From: Fictibacillus sp. BK138
GTDB lineage: Bacteria; Bacillota; Bacilli; Bacillales; Fictibacillaceae
Direction: 5' to 3'
DNA: 64,000 nt
NCBI RefSeq assembly: GCF_004216955.1
Contig: NZ_SGXL01000002.1
Location: 62,001-126,000 of the forward strand
Below the pieces are notes generated by a model, which worked only from the letters and a program-made list of their open reading frames with translations, had not been told where the DNA came from and did not search any database. This document shows, piece after piece, positions 6,644 through 13,448 of the stretch (within the stretch, counting starts at the first letter, position 1; every line of letters begins with the position of its first letter). A program made the position numbers and the translations under genes.

Positions 6644-8293
6644 TTATTTAGCCTTTATAAGTCTGATCTCCTTTAAGACTTCTTGATATCTCCGATCAAG
6701 TCTCATCTTCTCTTCATCATTCAAGCTTAATGAAAGCTGTCCGATTAAATCGGTCATTTCAAGTTCCAGCTTCAGCAAATGATCTTTGTGATCCGTGGTT
6801 TTTAGACCTCCTTTTTTATCGCCATTCTTATTTTCAAGATATTCTTCATAGCTTCCCTCAAACCAATAAGCTCTTGGAGGCTGAAGATCCAAAACATGTG
6901 TTGCTGCTTTTTCCATTAACCTTCTATCATGTGTTGCTAGGATAAATGTACCCGGATAGGCTATCAAGACTTCTTCTAATGCTTCCCTCGTAAACAAATC
7001 CAGATAATTCGTCGGCTCATCAAGCAATAACAAATTATAATCATTTAAGAAAAGCTTTGCTAAAGCGGTCTTCATCTTTTCTCCACCGCTTAGTACTTCT
7101 ACTTTTTTAAATACATCTTCACGTTTAAATAAAAGCCTCGCTAATATCGTCCTTACCCATGTCTCCTCATATAAGCTGTTTTCCATGACATTTTCTAAAA
7201 TACTTTTTGACTCATCTAGGATATTTAAATGCTGATGAAAGTAGCCGATCTTGAGCTGCTTCGATTTTTCAATCTGGTCATTCCCTCTATTTATATTCTC
7301 TAATAGGGTTGATTTTCCGGTTCCGTTTTTACCTGTTAAAACAACCTTCATACCGGGCTTTACTGTAAAAGTTAGGTCAGTAAACAGCTGACGTTCTTCA
7401 AACCCAACTGTAAGTTGTTTAACAGCCAGCGCTTGTTTGCCATGGATGACTGAAAACTGCTGAATATCAAAATCGATTTTAGGCTGCTCTTTTGGCTTTC
7501 CTTTCTTATCCATCATCTCGATTCTTTTTTCAATAACTTTAGAAGCCTTCTCCAACGACCTTTTTGCGCTTTTGACCTTCATCTTTCCTAATTTCGCTTC
7601 ACTATAAGACATTCGAGCCGGTTTATCCTTCATGCCCTTCGCTTTCGATGATTTCTCCTTAGCGGCATTCTCCAGTCTCGTTTTTTCTTTCGTGTATTGC
7701 TCATATTCAAACTGCTGACGCTCTTGTTTTTGTTCTTTTTGATTAAGGTATTCCGTGTAATTTCCGTGATACAACGTAAAAGTTTGCTGCTCAAGCTCAA
7801 TGATCTTTGTACACACCGTATCAAGAAAAGTTCTGTCATGGGATACGAGCAATACAGCGCCTTTATGATGATTAAGAACTTTTGCCAGCTGATCCATCCC
7901 GTTAACATCCAAATGACTTGTCGGCTCATCTAAAATAAGAATGTCCGGTTGCTTCTCCAGAGCTCCGGCAATCTGAGTACGCGTTTTTTCACCGCCGCTC
8001 ATTGTTTCATAGCTTTTCCCTTTAAGGTTCCACTGGCCTTCACTTCTTGCTGTAATCGTTTGTGCACCTTCTTCAAACTGGCTGACTACAGCGAACGTGC
8101 CATAGTGCTGAACGAATCCGGAATCAGCTTCTTCCATCAAAGAAAGCAGCTTTAGGAATGTTGATTTTCCTGTTCCGTTCAGTCCTACTAATCCGATACG
8201 ATCTTTGTTAAAGAGCTGAAACGGCTCTGTTTGTTTTAAAATTAATTTTCCTTTGTATGACTTTTCAAGTCCGATTGATTCTAATAAAAGCAT
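6644..8293 (-). CDS. ABC-F ribosome-protection-type ATPase (Vga/VmlR-like)
   Basis: 549 residues, ATG at 8293 with CTAGGAGG nearby. Two ABC domains without membrane helices: Walker A GLNGTGKST, signature MSGGEKTR, Walker B LILDEPTSHLD in the first; GKNGTGKST, LSGGEKMK, LLLLDEPTNYLD in the second, joined by a long charged linker (about 185-290, many Lys/Glu) that in this family reaches the ribosomal peptidyl-transferase region. Length and the short N-terminus resemble VmlR/Vga/Lsa-like ARE proteins that dislodge lincosamides, streptogramins A or pleuromutilins. The attenuator leader supports an antibiotic-inducible role. Spectrum cannot be read from sequence. Confidence 0.85.
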   Translation of the reverse strand: MLLLESIGLEKSYKGKLILKQTEPFQLFNKDRIGLVGLNGTGKSTFLKLLSLMEEADSGFVQHYGTFAVVSQFEEGAQTITARSEGQWNLKGKSYETMSGGEKTRTQIAGALEKQPDILILDEPTSHLDVNGMDQLAKVLNHHKGAVLLVSHDRTFLDTVCTKIIELEQQTFTLYHGNYTEYLNQKEQKQERQQFEYEQYTKEKTRLENAAKEKSSKAKGMKDKPARMSYSEAKLGKMKVKSAKRSLEKASKVIEKRIEMMDKKGKPKEQPKIDFDIQQFSVIHGKQALAVKQLTVGFEERQLFTDLTFTVKPGMKVVLTGKNGTGKSTLLENINRGNDQIEKSKQLKIGYFHQHLNILDESKSILENVMENSLYEETWVRTILARLLFKREDVFKKVEVLSGGEKMKTALAKLFLNDYNLLLLDEPTNYLDLFTREALEEVLIAYPGTFILATHDRRLMEKAATHVLDLQPPRAYWFEGSYEEYLENKNGDKKGGLKTTDHKDHLLKLELEMTDLIGQLSLSLNDEEKMRLDRRYQEVLKEIRLIKAK

Positions 8294-8330
8294 AAAAAAA
8301 CCTCCTAGTTTTACTAGAGAGGTCTGCCCA
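8293..8330 (-). terminator. Attenuator terminator covering the ABC-F ribosome binding site
   Basis: On the minus strand CCTCTCTAG-taaaa-CTAGGAGG then TTTTTTT, directly followed by the ATG. The 3' stem strand CTAGGAGG is also the Shine-Dalgarno. The 5' strand (TGGGCAGACCTCTCTAG, 8330-8314) can instead pair with the upstream leader segment. Confidence 0.85.
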
Positions 8331-8410
8331 CGCCGAATATCACCGTACTTACCGCGCAAATAAACGGTTTTTTGGCAACAAAAAAACAGGCATGCAGTTG
8401 AGTCCTAAAA

Positions 8411-8434
8411 ATGGGCAGAGAAATCCTATCTAGC
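8411..8434 (-). promoter_or_regulatory. Antiterminator strand of the ABC-F leader
   Basis: Minus-strand CTAGATAGG-att-TCTCTGCCCA. TCTGCCCA is perfectly complementary to TGGGCAGA at 8330-8323, and CTAGATAGG is nearly complementary to CCTCTCTAG at 8322-8314, so it can unfold the terminator. Confidence 0.8.
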
Positions 8435-8473
8435 GTTCTACTTTAATCATTCAAGTAAATGGCTAAAATAAGA

Positions 8474-8485
8474 TTAATTGCTCAT
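8474..8485 (-). CDS. Putative 3-codon leader ORF (Met-Ser-Asn)
   Basis: ATG AGC AAT TAA, with AGGTG ten bases upstream, lies between the promoter and the antiterminator strand. Tiny upstream ORFs whose translation senses ribosome-targeting drugs are known for ABC-F genes of Listeria and Bacillus. A stalled ribosome here could bias the leader toward antitermination. Too short to prove from sequence. Confidence 0.5.
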   Translation of the reverse strand: MSN

Positions 8486-8522
8486 TGGACGTCTACACCT
8501 GTTCCTTCCGTTATTTTTCTAA

Positions 8523-8552
8523 ATTGTAAGCGATAACCTAAACAAACGTCAA
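8523..8552 (-). promoter_or_regulatory. SigA-type promoter of the ABC-F leader
   Basis: TTGACG (8552-8547), 18-bp spacer, TACAAT (8528-8523) on the minus strand; about 230 nt of leader precedes the ABC-F start codon. Confidence 0.75.
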
Positions 8553-8562
8553 GCGTCATTTT

Positions 8563-9003
8563 TCACTCCTGTACCCAATGCAGATTTACTTTTCTTTGAT
8601 TGGCACCAGGTCTTGTATCTTTCAGCATCCGGATAAAAAGCAGGCCTTTCCGGTAATGCGCTTGAACAGGATCTTGGTGCACCCGGACAGGAAGTGTGAT
8701 CTCCCGCCTAAATTCACCAAGCTGAAACTCTTCGGTATTCAAGCGATAGGAATCAAGAGAAATGGATAATTTTCCTTGGACCGTCAGTTTGAATGGATCT
8801 ACGAGGACTTCTACATCATCCGTGCGGTGTAATCCTGGCAACGCAAGCACACAGCAGATTTCCTGAGGTGTTTCGTATATGTTGCAAAGCGGATTTTCGT
8901 TCCTTATCTCAGAACTCGGTGCCTGATTCGGTGCAAAGAACTGGTCACCAAAGTATTCTTCCGCCATCCTTTTCCAGTCCATCATTTGTTTCCAAGTGTC
9001 CAT
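8563..9003 (-). CDS. Small heat-shock (Hsp20/alpha-crystallin)-like protein, probable spore-coat component
   Basis: 146 residues, ATG start with GAGGTG upstream. After a 50-residue N-terminal arm (MDTWKQMMDWKRMAEEYFGDQ) comes an alpha-crystallin domain: beta-strand pattern ICCVLALPGL..DVEVLVDPFKLTVQGK..REITLPVRVHQDPVQAHYRKGLLFIRMLK. The last part matches the usual A-x-Y-x-x-G-L-L/V-x-I box. It is the last gene of the minus-strand gerP operon, 13 bp after gerPB, so expression in the mother cell and a coat function (compare CotM, CotP of B. subtilis, also Hsp20-like) are likely by context. Confidence 0.8.
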   Translation of the reverse strand: MDTWKQMMDWKRMAEEYFGDQFFAPNQAPSSEIRNENPLCNIYETPQEICCVLALPGLHRTDDVEVLVDPFKLTVQGKLSISLDSYRLNTEEFQLGEFRREITLPVRVHQDPVQAHYRKGLLFIRMLKDTRPGANQRKVNLHWVQE

Positions 9004-9016
9004 TCCTATTCACCTC

Positions 9017-9217
9017 TTATGAAGGCGGCCCTAAAGGAACTGAAGGAAGATCAGGATCAGGAAGTTGAGGAGCCGGACCTATATGACCGCCTGTGTTAAA
9101 TAATTGCGAGACCGGTTGGATAACGCCAGCGCTGCCGATCTGGAGAACTGAGGAATTTTGAATGCCTTCCACTTTTAATTGCTGAATTACAATCGTCTGA
9201 CTGACAAACAGATTCAT
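9017..9217 (-). CDS. gerPB: Spore germination protein GerPB
   Basis: 66 residues beginning MNLFVSQTIVIQQLKVEGIQ and containing NSSVLQIGSAGVIQPVSQLFNTG, the conserved core of GerPB, followed by a Pro-rich tail. GGAGGAATC immediately precedes the ATG, which overlaps the gerPE stop. GerP proteins localise to the inner coat and are needed for nutrient germinants to pass through the coat. Position is unusual: in B. subtilis and B. cereus gerPB is second in gerPABCDEF, here it follows gerPE. Confidence 0.85.
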   Translation of the reverse strand: MNLFVSQTIVIQQLKVEGIQNSSVLQIGSAGVIQPVSQLFNTGGHIGPAPQLPDPDLPSVPLGPPS

Positions 9218-9609
9218 GATTCCTCCTCCTCAATTTCTGGATAAGGATTTTTAAGAAAGTTACGAATATGCTTTACACGGGATTGCAGGGTCATCTCATT
9301 AACTGAACCTATATGCAGAAGAGATGAACTTGATACACCGAGAATATCAATTCTGCCTACTCTAATAAAAGGGCATGCGTTAAACGTTTTCTTAATCTGA
9401 ACTGCTGGACAAACAGGAACTACGACAGGCTGCGAAAAAATATCATACTTGTTTAATGGGATATCAAATCTTCCGAAATCAGTACGCTCTCTCTGAATAG
9501 CAAGAGCAGCAGAAAAACATTGTATTTTTTCTGTATCCCCAGTTTGGATAATAGAAGAAGAGGCAACTGAATTTACGATTACTTCATCTACTGCAGATGT
9601 TCTATACAT
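9214..9609 (-). CDS. gerPE: Spore germination protein GerPE
   Basis: 131 residues. N-terminus MYRTSAVDEVIVNSVASSSIIQTGDT and the second copy-like motif RIDILGVSSSSLLHIGSV are the GerPE hallmarks (two xxSSSxxxxGD/G-type coat motifs). AGGGGTGAAAAA precedes the ATG. It follows gerPD by 10 bp and overlaps gerPB by 4 bp, indicating translational coupling. Coat permeability to germinants is the known role of the family. Confidence 0.88.
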   Translation of the reverse strand: MYRTSAVDEVIVNSVASSSIIQTGDTEKIQCFSAALAIQRERTDFGRFDIPLNKYDIFSQPVVVPVCPAVQIKKTFNACPFIRVGRIDILGVSSSSLLHIGSVNEMTLQSRVKHIRNFLKNPYPEIEEEES

Positions 9610-9619
9610 TTTTTCACCC

Positions 9620-9790
9620 CTATAGCGGAACGAGGGATGTTCCTAAAACAAGCGACTCAGGCGGAGTGTCAAACGCTGATCCAAGATTGATACAGTCAAC
9701 ATCTCCTACTAAAACAACAGAGGATAGACCCACTCCGATGATGTTGATCTCACCAACAAACAGCTCATGGTTGGTTACGCAAAATTTCAC
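9620..9790 (-). CDS. gerPD: Spore germination protein GerPD
   Basis: 56 residues starting at GTG 9790, because GGAGGTGG lies 5 nt upstream; an in-frame ATG at 9808 precedes that site and is less likely. The sequence (FCVTNHELFVGEINIIGVGLSSVVLVGDVDCINLGSAFDTPPESLVLG) carries the conserved SAFDTPPESL box of GerPD. Its start lies inside the last codons of gerPC in another frame (26-bp overlap), so the two are translationally coupled. Confidence 0.88.
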   Translation of the reverse strand: MKFCVTNHELFVGEINIIGVGLSSVVLVGDVDCINLGSAFDTPPESLVLGTSLVPL

Positions 9791-10391
9791 TCTCTCCACC
9801 TCCGTCATTCTTTGAATCTTTTAAGTGCACGATGAATGTTTCGATCCCCCGGTAGATATCCTCTTTCGTTTTTTCAAGGATATCTTTGCGGCCCCTCTCA
9901 TCTTTCGGCTCATATTTTGTAAGATAATGCTTTATTCTTCCTGGAACTTGACGCTGAACATCCTCTAAAATAAAAACACGGTAAGCTTCATCAAGCGGAA
10001 CATTTATTTTATTTTCAAGAGATTGAAGATATACAGGAGCTTCTTTAATAAAAAATTCATCCATCGCTTTTATCATTTCACGGTAATTAGGATTTTCTAT
10101 AACACTGCGCTCCATCTTTCCTGGCATCTGAACCGTATTCTGGCCGATATTGAATTGCTCGATTAAATCTTTGCTCTCAGCGGAATGCCCTATGCCAATA
10201 TGAAGGGTTCCCTCAAGTTTTTCTACTTTTAATTGATCAAACTTGTATTCTACCGTTTTAGGCTCATTAGCTAGTATATTAACCTGCTGTTTAAGCTTTT
10301 TTATCTGAAGTTCCAATACTTTAATTCTGTCATTCTGGTCCTCGAGCATCTGTTTCATCTTGACTAAATAATAGTTGTTCTCCTCGTTCAT
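9765..10391 (-). CDS. gerPC: Spore germination protein GerPC
   Basis: 208 residues. The N-terminal 45 residues form a coiled coil (QMLEDQNDRIKVLELQIKK..), as in GerPC, followed by the characteristic beta segment YKFDQLKVEKLEGTLHIGIG and a helical C-terminal half. GerPC is the one GerP protein with solved structure and a rod-like shape; it acts in the spore coat to let germinants through. Second gene of the minus-strand operon, 58 bp after gerPA. Confidence 0.88.
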   Translation of the reverse strand: MNEENNYYLVKMKQMLEDQNDRIKVLELQIKKLKQQVNILANEPKTVEYKFDQLKVEKLEGTLHIGIGHSAESKDLIEQFNIGQNTVQMPGKMERSVIENPNYREMIKAMDEFFIKEAPVYLQSLENKINVPLDEAYRVFILEDVQRQVPGRIKHYLTKYEPKDERGRKDILEKTKEDIYRGIETFIVHLKDSKNDGGGESEILRNQP

Positions 10392-10449
10392 ACAATCATC
10401 AGCTCCTTAGTAAGATGTATGCCTTCTTACTAAGGAATTTGCATATCGC

Positions 10450-10671
10450 TTAAAAATTTGTAGTGTTGGTGTTGTCATTAACATCCGGGTCTTGCGTATA
10501 CGTCACGTTGTAGCCATTATGCAAACGAAGATTATCACCTGTATTAAATGAACCAGCACCTGCATACGTTTTTGCATAACTAACCGGGCAGATCGTCTGG
10601 ACGTCACCTACATGAAATACAGAACCGCTAGATACAGAGTTTACAGAAATCTTTCCTACGATAGCCGGCAT
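10450..10671 (-). CDS. gerPA: Spore germination protein GerPA
   Basis: 73 residues, MPAIVGKISVNSVSSGSVFH.., with the family core GSFNTGDNLRLHNGYNVTYTQDPDVND. GerPA and GerPF are paralogous; the MPAIVG start and SFNTGD motif favour GerPA. AAGGACTG lies upstream of the ATG. First gene of a minus-strand operon gerPA-PC-PD-PE-PB-hsp20, preceded by a very good SigK promoter. Confidence 0.87.
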   Translation of the reverse strand: MPAIVGKISVNSVSSGSVFHVGDVQTICPVSYAKTYAGAGSFNTGDNLRLHNGYNVTYTQDPDVNDNTNTTNF

Positions 10672-10702
10672 ACACGTTCAGTCCTTTGTAAGGTTCTCCT
10701 CA

Positions 10703-10731
10703 TATGCTATGCATACGCCCATCTTCCTGTG
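10703..10731 (-). promoter_or_regulatory. SigK promoter of the minus-strand gerP operon
   Basis: CACA at -35 (10731-10728), 16-bp spacer, CATAGCATA at -10 (10711-10703): both elements match the mother-cell SigK consensus (mAC and CATAnnnTA) at the right distance, 31 bp upstream of gerPA. Confidence 0.85.
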
Positions 10732-10747
10732 ATAAAAAACATCCATT

Positions 10748-10776
10748 CACCTTTAGGCTCCTACCTACATAAGCTA
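10748..10776 (+). promoter_or_regulatory. SigK promoter of the plus-strand gerPF-like operon
   Basis: CACC at -35 (10748-10751), 16-bp spacer, CATAAGCTA at -10 (10768-10776). Divergent from the gerPA promoter, only 16 bp between the two -35 boxes, so shared control (for example by GerE) is plausible. Confidence 0.85.
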
Positions 10777-10833
10777 TCTCAAAGGGACGACGTCACACTC
10801 GTAAAACCTTTTATATAAGAAGGAGGTGTTAAA

Positions 10834-11052
10834 GTGCCCTGTTTGATTGTTGCACCTATCAACATCAATGCGGCAGAAGGGGTTGTAAACTTCGGGGATA
10901 CGCTAGTGATCAACCCTAAAACTACAGGGAAAGGGTACAATGGCGCTGGCGGCGGGAATACAGGGAACTTTATACAGACGATCTCTGTTGTCAGTGCTAC
11001 AAATACGTTGGATCCTGATGTTTTTGATTCGAATAATGCCGGAAATGCGTAG
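10834..11052 (+). CDS. gerPF: Spore germination protein GerPF-like
   Basis: 72 residues from GTG with AAGGAGGTG 4 nt upstream. The core VNFGDTLVINPKTTGKGYNGAGGGNTGN and the C-terminal SVVSATNTLDPDVFDSN follow the GerPA/GerPF pattern; the YNGAG and SATNT segments fit GerPF better. In model Bacilli gerPF ends the single gerP operon, whereas here it heads a divergent two-gene transcript with a small heat-shock-like gene. Inner-coat protein required for germinant access by homology. Confidence 0.82.
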   Translation: MPCLIVAPININAAEGVVNFGDTLVINPKTTGKGYNGAGGGNTGNFIQTISVVSATNTLDPDVFDSNNAGNA

Positions 11053-11064
11053 GGGGAATACTGG

Positions 11065-11550
11065 ATGTTTGGAAGAGGTCCTTTAAATCCATTCACTAAT
11101 AACCGATCTATGGATGACTGGCTTAAATCGTTTGAACAGTTCGTCAACAAAGGGTTAACTCAGTTTGAGCGTTACGCTGACCAGATATCATTTGATGTAG
11201 ATACCGAAGAGACTGATCAAGATTATAAAGTTTATGCCGATCTTAAAGCTTATAATCCTGAAGATATCCAAATTGAAGTTCTAAATCAGGGGCTTCAGAT
11301 AAAAGCTCAAAGAGAAGAAATCCGATCGATGAAGAATAAGCGTACAGGACATTTTCAAGAGAGAAAGTCCATGAAACGAACAGAACGATTTGTACAATTG
11401 CCTTTTATGTTTAGAAATGAGGATATAAAAGCTCAGTACAATAACGGCATCCTAATGATTTCCGTAAATAAGGGGAATGGTGAACCAGCTAACCCGACTG
11501 TTCCGATTGAGGTTGCAAATGATACTAATGACAGTGAATTTGAAGAGTGA
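11065..11550 (+). CDS. Small heat-shock (Hsp20/alpha-crystallin)-like protein
   Basis: 161 residues, ATG with AGGGGGAA upstream, 12 bp after the gerPF-like gene. The alpha-crystallin domain spans about 45-145: YKVYADLKAYNPEDIQIEVLNQGLQIKAQ..RFVQLPFMFRNEDIKAQYNNGILMISV, ending in the A-x-Y-x-x-G-I-L-x-I box. The sequence differs strongly from the Hsp20-like protein at the end of the opposite gerP transcript. Co-transcription from a SigK promoter points to a coat-associated chaperone or structural protein. Confidence 0.83.
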   Translation: MFGRGPLNPFTNNRSMDDWLKSFEQFVNKGLTQFERYADQISFDVDTEETDQDYKVYADLKAYNPEDIQIEVLNQGLQIKAQREEIRSMKNKRTGHFQERKSMKRTERFVQLPFMFRNEDIKAQYNNGILMISVNKGNGEPANPTVPIEVANDTNDSEFEE

Positions 11551-11556
11551 AATTTG

Positions 11557-11590
11557 AAGGCCCCTCTTAACGAATAGAGGAGCCTTTTCT
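11557..11590 (+). terminator. Terminator of gerPF-hsp20
   Basis: AAGGC-CCCTCT / AGAGG-GCCTT stem followed by TTCTTT, between convergent genes. Confidence 0.85.
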
Positions 11591-11594
11591 TTGT

Positions 11595-12338
11595 TTATCG
11601 GCCTAACGTTGGAGCGAGCCACACTTCACCAGTACCTTCAAACACGTGTAAATAGCCTTCCCCGCTCGTTGCTGACCCTACGATGGAAGAAGATGCACGC
11701 TTGACCGAAAAGTCGATGTCACCCTTTCGAAGAAGAGCAAACGTACCGTCTACTTGAAGTTTTTCATCATTCAGCTGCACTTTCATAATTTGATCTAGAG
11801 GTACAGGACTTTGCAGCACGCAAAAGCCTGAACCCTTTAACTTCGTCTGAAACAGTCCGTCATCACCTTTTATAGAAGACGTTAGCTTTTGTCTGGAGAC
11901 ACCAAGCTGCACACTAGGCTCTGCGGCATAAAACATTCCTTTATCTGCAACAACTTCCTCTTCGTTAAGATTCATTAAAAGGTAATGCCCATACGACGGC
12001 TCTAGATAGATCTCACCCGTACCCTCATAGAGTGGCTTGAACAAGGATTCATCAGTGAGAATATTTGAAGCCATCTTTTTCATAAAACCACCAACACCGC
12101 CTGCGTTGCTTTTCAGCTGCAAATCACCCTTCATAAACTGAAGAGCACCTGCTTCAGCCTGAACAGCTCCCTGGCGAAGGGTAATCCGGACTTGCTTCAG
12201 CTTAACTCCCGTCTCCTTCGCGTAATAAGATGAACTGGACCCGGCACTCGTTACAGGCAAATGCTTATACTCAAGGACTTCAAACGTGGCACGGCGCCCT
12301 TCCTGTTTTTCAATTACGGTGAATAAAGAATCATTCAT
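11595..12338 (-). CDS. AIM24 family protein
   Basis: 247 residues, ATG with GGAGGAGGG upstream. Almost all beta-strand, built of two similar halves: residues about 60-110 (GALQFMKGDLQLKSNAGGVG) and 190-245 (GTFALLRKGDIDFSVKRASSSIVGSATSGEGYLHVFEGTGEVWLAP). The repeated G-S/T-G-E-V/I-W/Y-L motif and length agree with the AIM24 (TIGR00266-like) family. Yeast AIM24 acts in mitochondrial architecture; the bacterial function is unclear. Monocistronic. Confidence 0.82.
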   Translation of the reverse strand: MNDSLFTVIEKQEGRRATFEVLEYKHLPVTSAGSSSSYYAKETGVKLKQVRITLRQGAVQAEAGALQFMKGDLQLKSNAGGVGGFMKKMASNILTDESLFKPLYEGTGEIYLEPSYGHYLLMNLNEEEVVADKGMFYAAEPSVQLGVSRQKLTSSIKGDDGLFQTKLKGSGFCVLQSPVPLDQIMKVQLNDEKLQVDGTFALLRKGDIDFSVKRASSSIVGSATSGEGYLHVFEGTGEVWLAPTLGR

Positions 12339-12398
12339 GTTATCGTCCCTCCTCCTAACTAGGATACCAAAGAGTCTCTTAACCTAGTCAAAGCATGG

Positions 12399-12404
12399 TA
12401 TAAT
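12399..12404 (+). promoter_or_regulatory. Extended -10 promoter of the DsrE-like gene
   Basis: TGG-TATAAT about 40 bp upstream of the start codon; the -35 (TCTTAA at 16-bp spacing) is weak. Confidence 0.55.
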
Positions 12405-12442
12405 TCACATAAAATGATTAAAAAAGAGAGGCGTGATTTTTT

Positions 12443-12784
12443 ATGCAAAATAAAATCATTCTAGTCACTACAGATTCTTTTGGTACCGGCAATGACCCTG
12501 CCCTTGGCGAAAATGTGATGGAAACGTACTTTACTGTTTTAAAACAGCAGGCGGATCTCCCGGCAGCTATCTTTTTTATGAATCGCGGTGTTTACTGCCT
12601 GACAGAACGTTCATTGTGCTCCCTTCACCTGAAAGAAATGGAGGAAAAAGGCGTAAAAGTGTTCGGCTGTAAAACTTGCGTCGACCACTATAATGTTGAA
12701 AATGAACTAGCAGCTGGAGAAATCTCAGGAATGGCGCATTTTGTAGAGCTATCAGCAAAATATGAAGTCATCACGATCGCTTAA
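12443..12784 (+). CDS. DsrE-like protein (YedF C-terminal-type, stand-alone)
   Basis: 113 residues, ATG with GAGAGGCGTG upstream. Rossmann-like alternating pattern starting KIILVTTDSFGTGNDPALGENVM, with NRGVYCLTERSLCSLHL and a FGCKTC pair near residue 74-77. This corresponds to the DsrE/DsrF-like domain found at the C-terminus of selenium-metabolism protein YedF, here without the TusA-like N-terminal domain. Cys residues could carry persulfide sulfur. Substrate unknown. Followed by a terminator and then a 21-bp phased array. Confidence 0.8.
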   Translation: MQNKIILVTTDSFGTGNDPALGENVMETYFTVLKQQADLPAAIFFMNRGVYCLTERSLCSLHLKEMEEKGVKVFGCKTCVDHYNVENELAAGEISGMAHFVELSAKYEVITIA

Positions 12785-12802
12785 TACATAATATAATCGA
12801 TT

Positions 12803-12836
12803 GAGGATGGATGCTTTGATCCATCCTCTTTCTTTT
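12803..12836 (+). terminator. Terminator of the DsrE-like gene
   Basis: GAGGATGGAT-gcttt-ATCCATCCTC stem followed by TTTCTTTT. Confidence 0.9.
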
Positions 12837-12874
12837 AAAGTAATTTTTCCTTTTCAAAAATACATGAAATTCAT

Positions 12875-12958
12875 AACCGGACAAAAACCAATCAAAACCG
12901 TACAAAAAATGAGTTTAACCGAACAAAAATTTAGGTTAACCGAACAAAAAAATGAAGT
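12875..12958. repeat. 21-bp phased array A (unit AACCGnACAAAAA + 8 nt)
   Basis: Four units start at 12875, 12896, 12917 and 12938, exactly 21 bp apart. The conserved part is AACCG-n-ACAAAAA; the remaining 8 bases vary. Lies between convergent genes after a terminator. Confidence 0.8.
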
Positions 12959-12994
12959 AGGTTAAATATTGTACACTCGAGACGGACACGAACA

Positions 12995-13028
12995 TAAAAA
13001 CACACCCCCAACGTAGGGAGTGTGCGTT
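12995..13028 (-). terminator. Terminator of the YggT gene
   Basis: Minus strand ACGCACACTCCC / GGGGGTGTGT stem then TTTTT. Confidence 0.85.
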
Positions 13029-13037
13029 TTTCCTCAT

Positions 13038-13400
13038 TTATCTGCGCTTCTCTTCAATAATTCTCTTCTCATGTGTTGTCGGTTCTTCCCTGACTACAGT
13101 CTCTCGGTGAACGGGTTCTTTTCTGACAGTGAAAAGTCGCTTAAGCAGCATGCCCACCACTCCATAGACAATGATTGCTATGATAGTCGACAGTTCTACA
13201 ACAAAACCATTCGCGAGTTCGATATTCGGGAATAAAGCTTTGAAAGGCAGCAGCAGTGGCTCACTTAATCCGTATATCAGCTGAGCAAATGTGGCTCCTT
13301 CATTCGCGTTGAACAATTGAAAAATGAAACGCAAAACTAAAATTAATTGAATGATGCCTACAATAAATGAAATAATCGTTGCGGGTACGGAACGTCTCAT
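13038..13400 (-). CDS. YggT family membrane protein with charged tail
   Basis: 120 residues, ATG with GAGGG upstream. Two or three hydrophobic helices (about 7-30, 42-55, 68-88) include the YggT pattern LRFIFQLFNAN..YGLSEPLLLPFKALFP. The last 30 residues are an extended, strongly charged tail (RKEPVHRETVVREEPTTHEKR) rich in Glu/Arg/Thr, which is not part of the core YggT domain. YggT proteins are membrane proteins linked to osmotic or ion homeostasis and, in Firmicutes (YlmG), to division-site genes; here it is isolated. Confidence 0.78.
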   Translation of the reverse strand: MRRSVPATIISFIVGIIQLILVLRFIFQLFNANEGATFAQLIYGLSEPLLLPFKALFPNIELANGFVVELSTIIAIIVYGVVGMLLKRLFTVRKEPVHRETVVREEPTTHEKRIIEEKRR

Positions 13401-13448
13401 AACAATTCCCTCATTTCAATGGATTTGCTCTTAAGATACCCGTAAATT

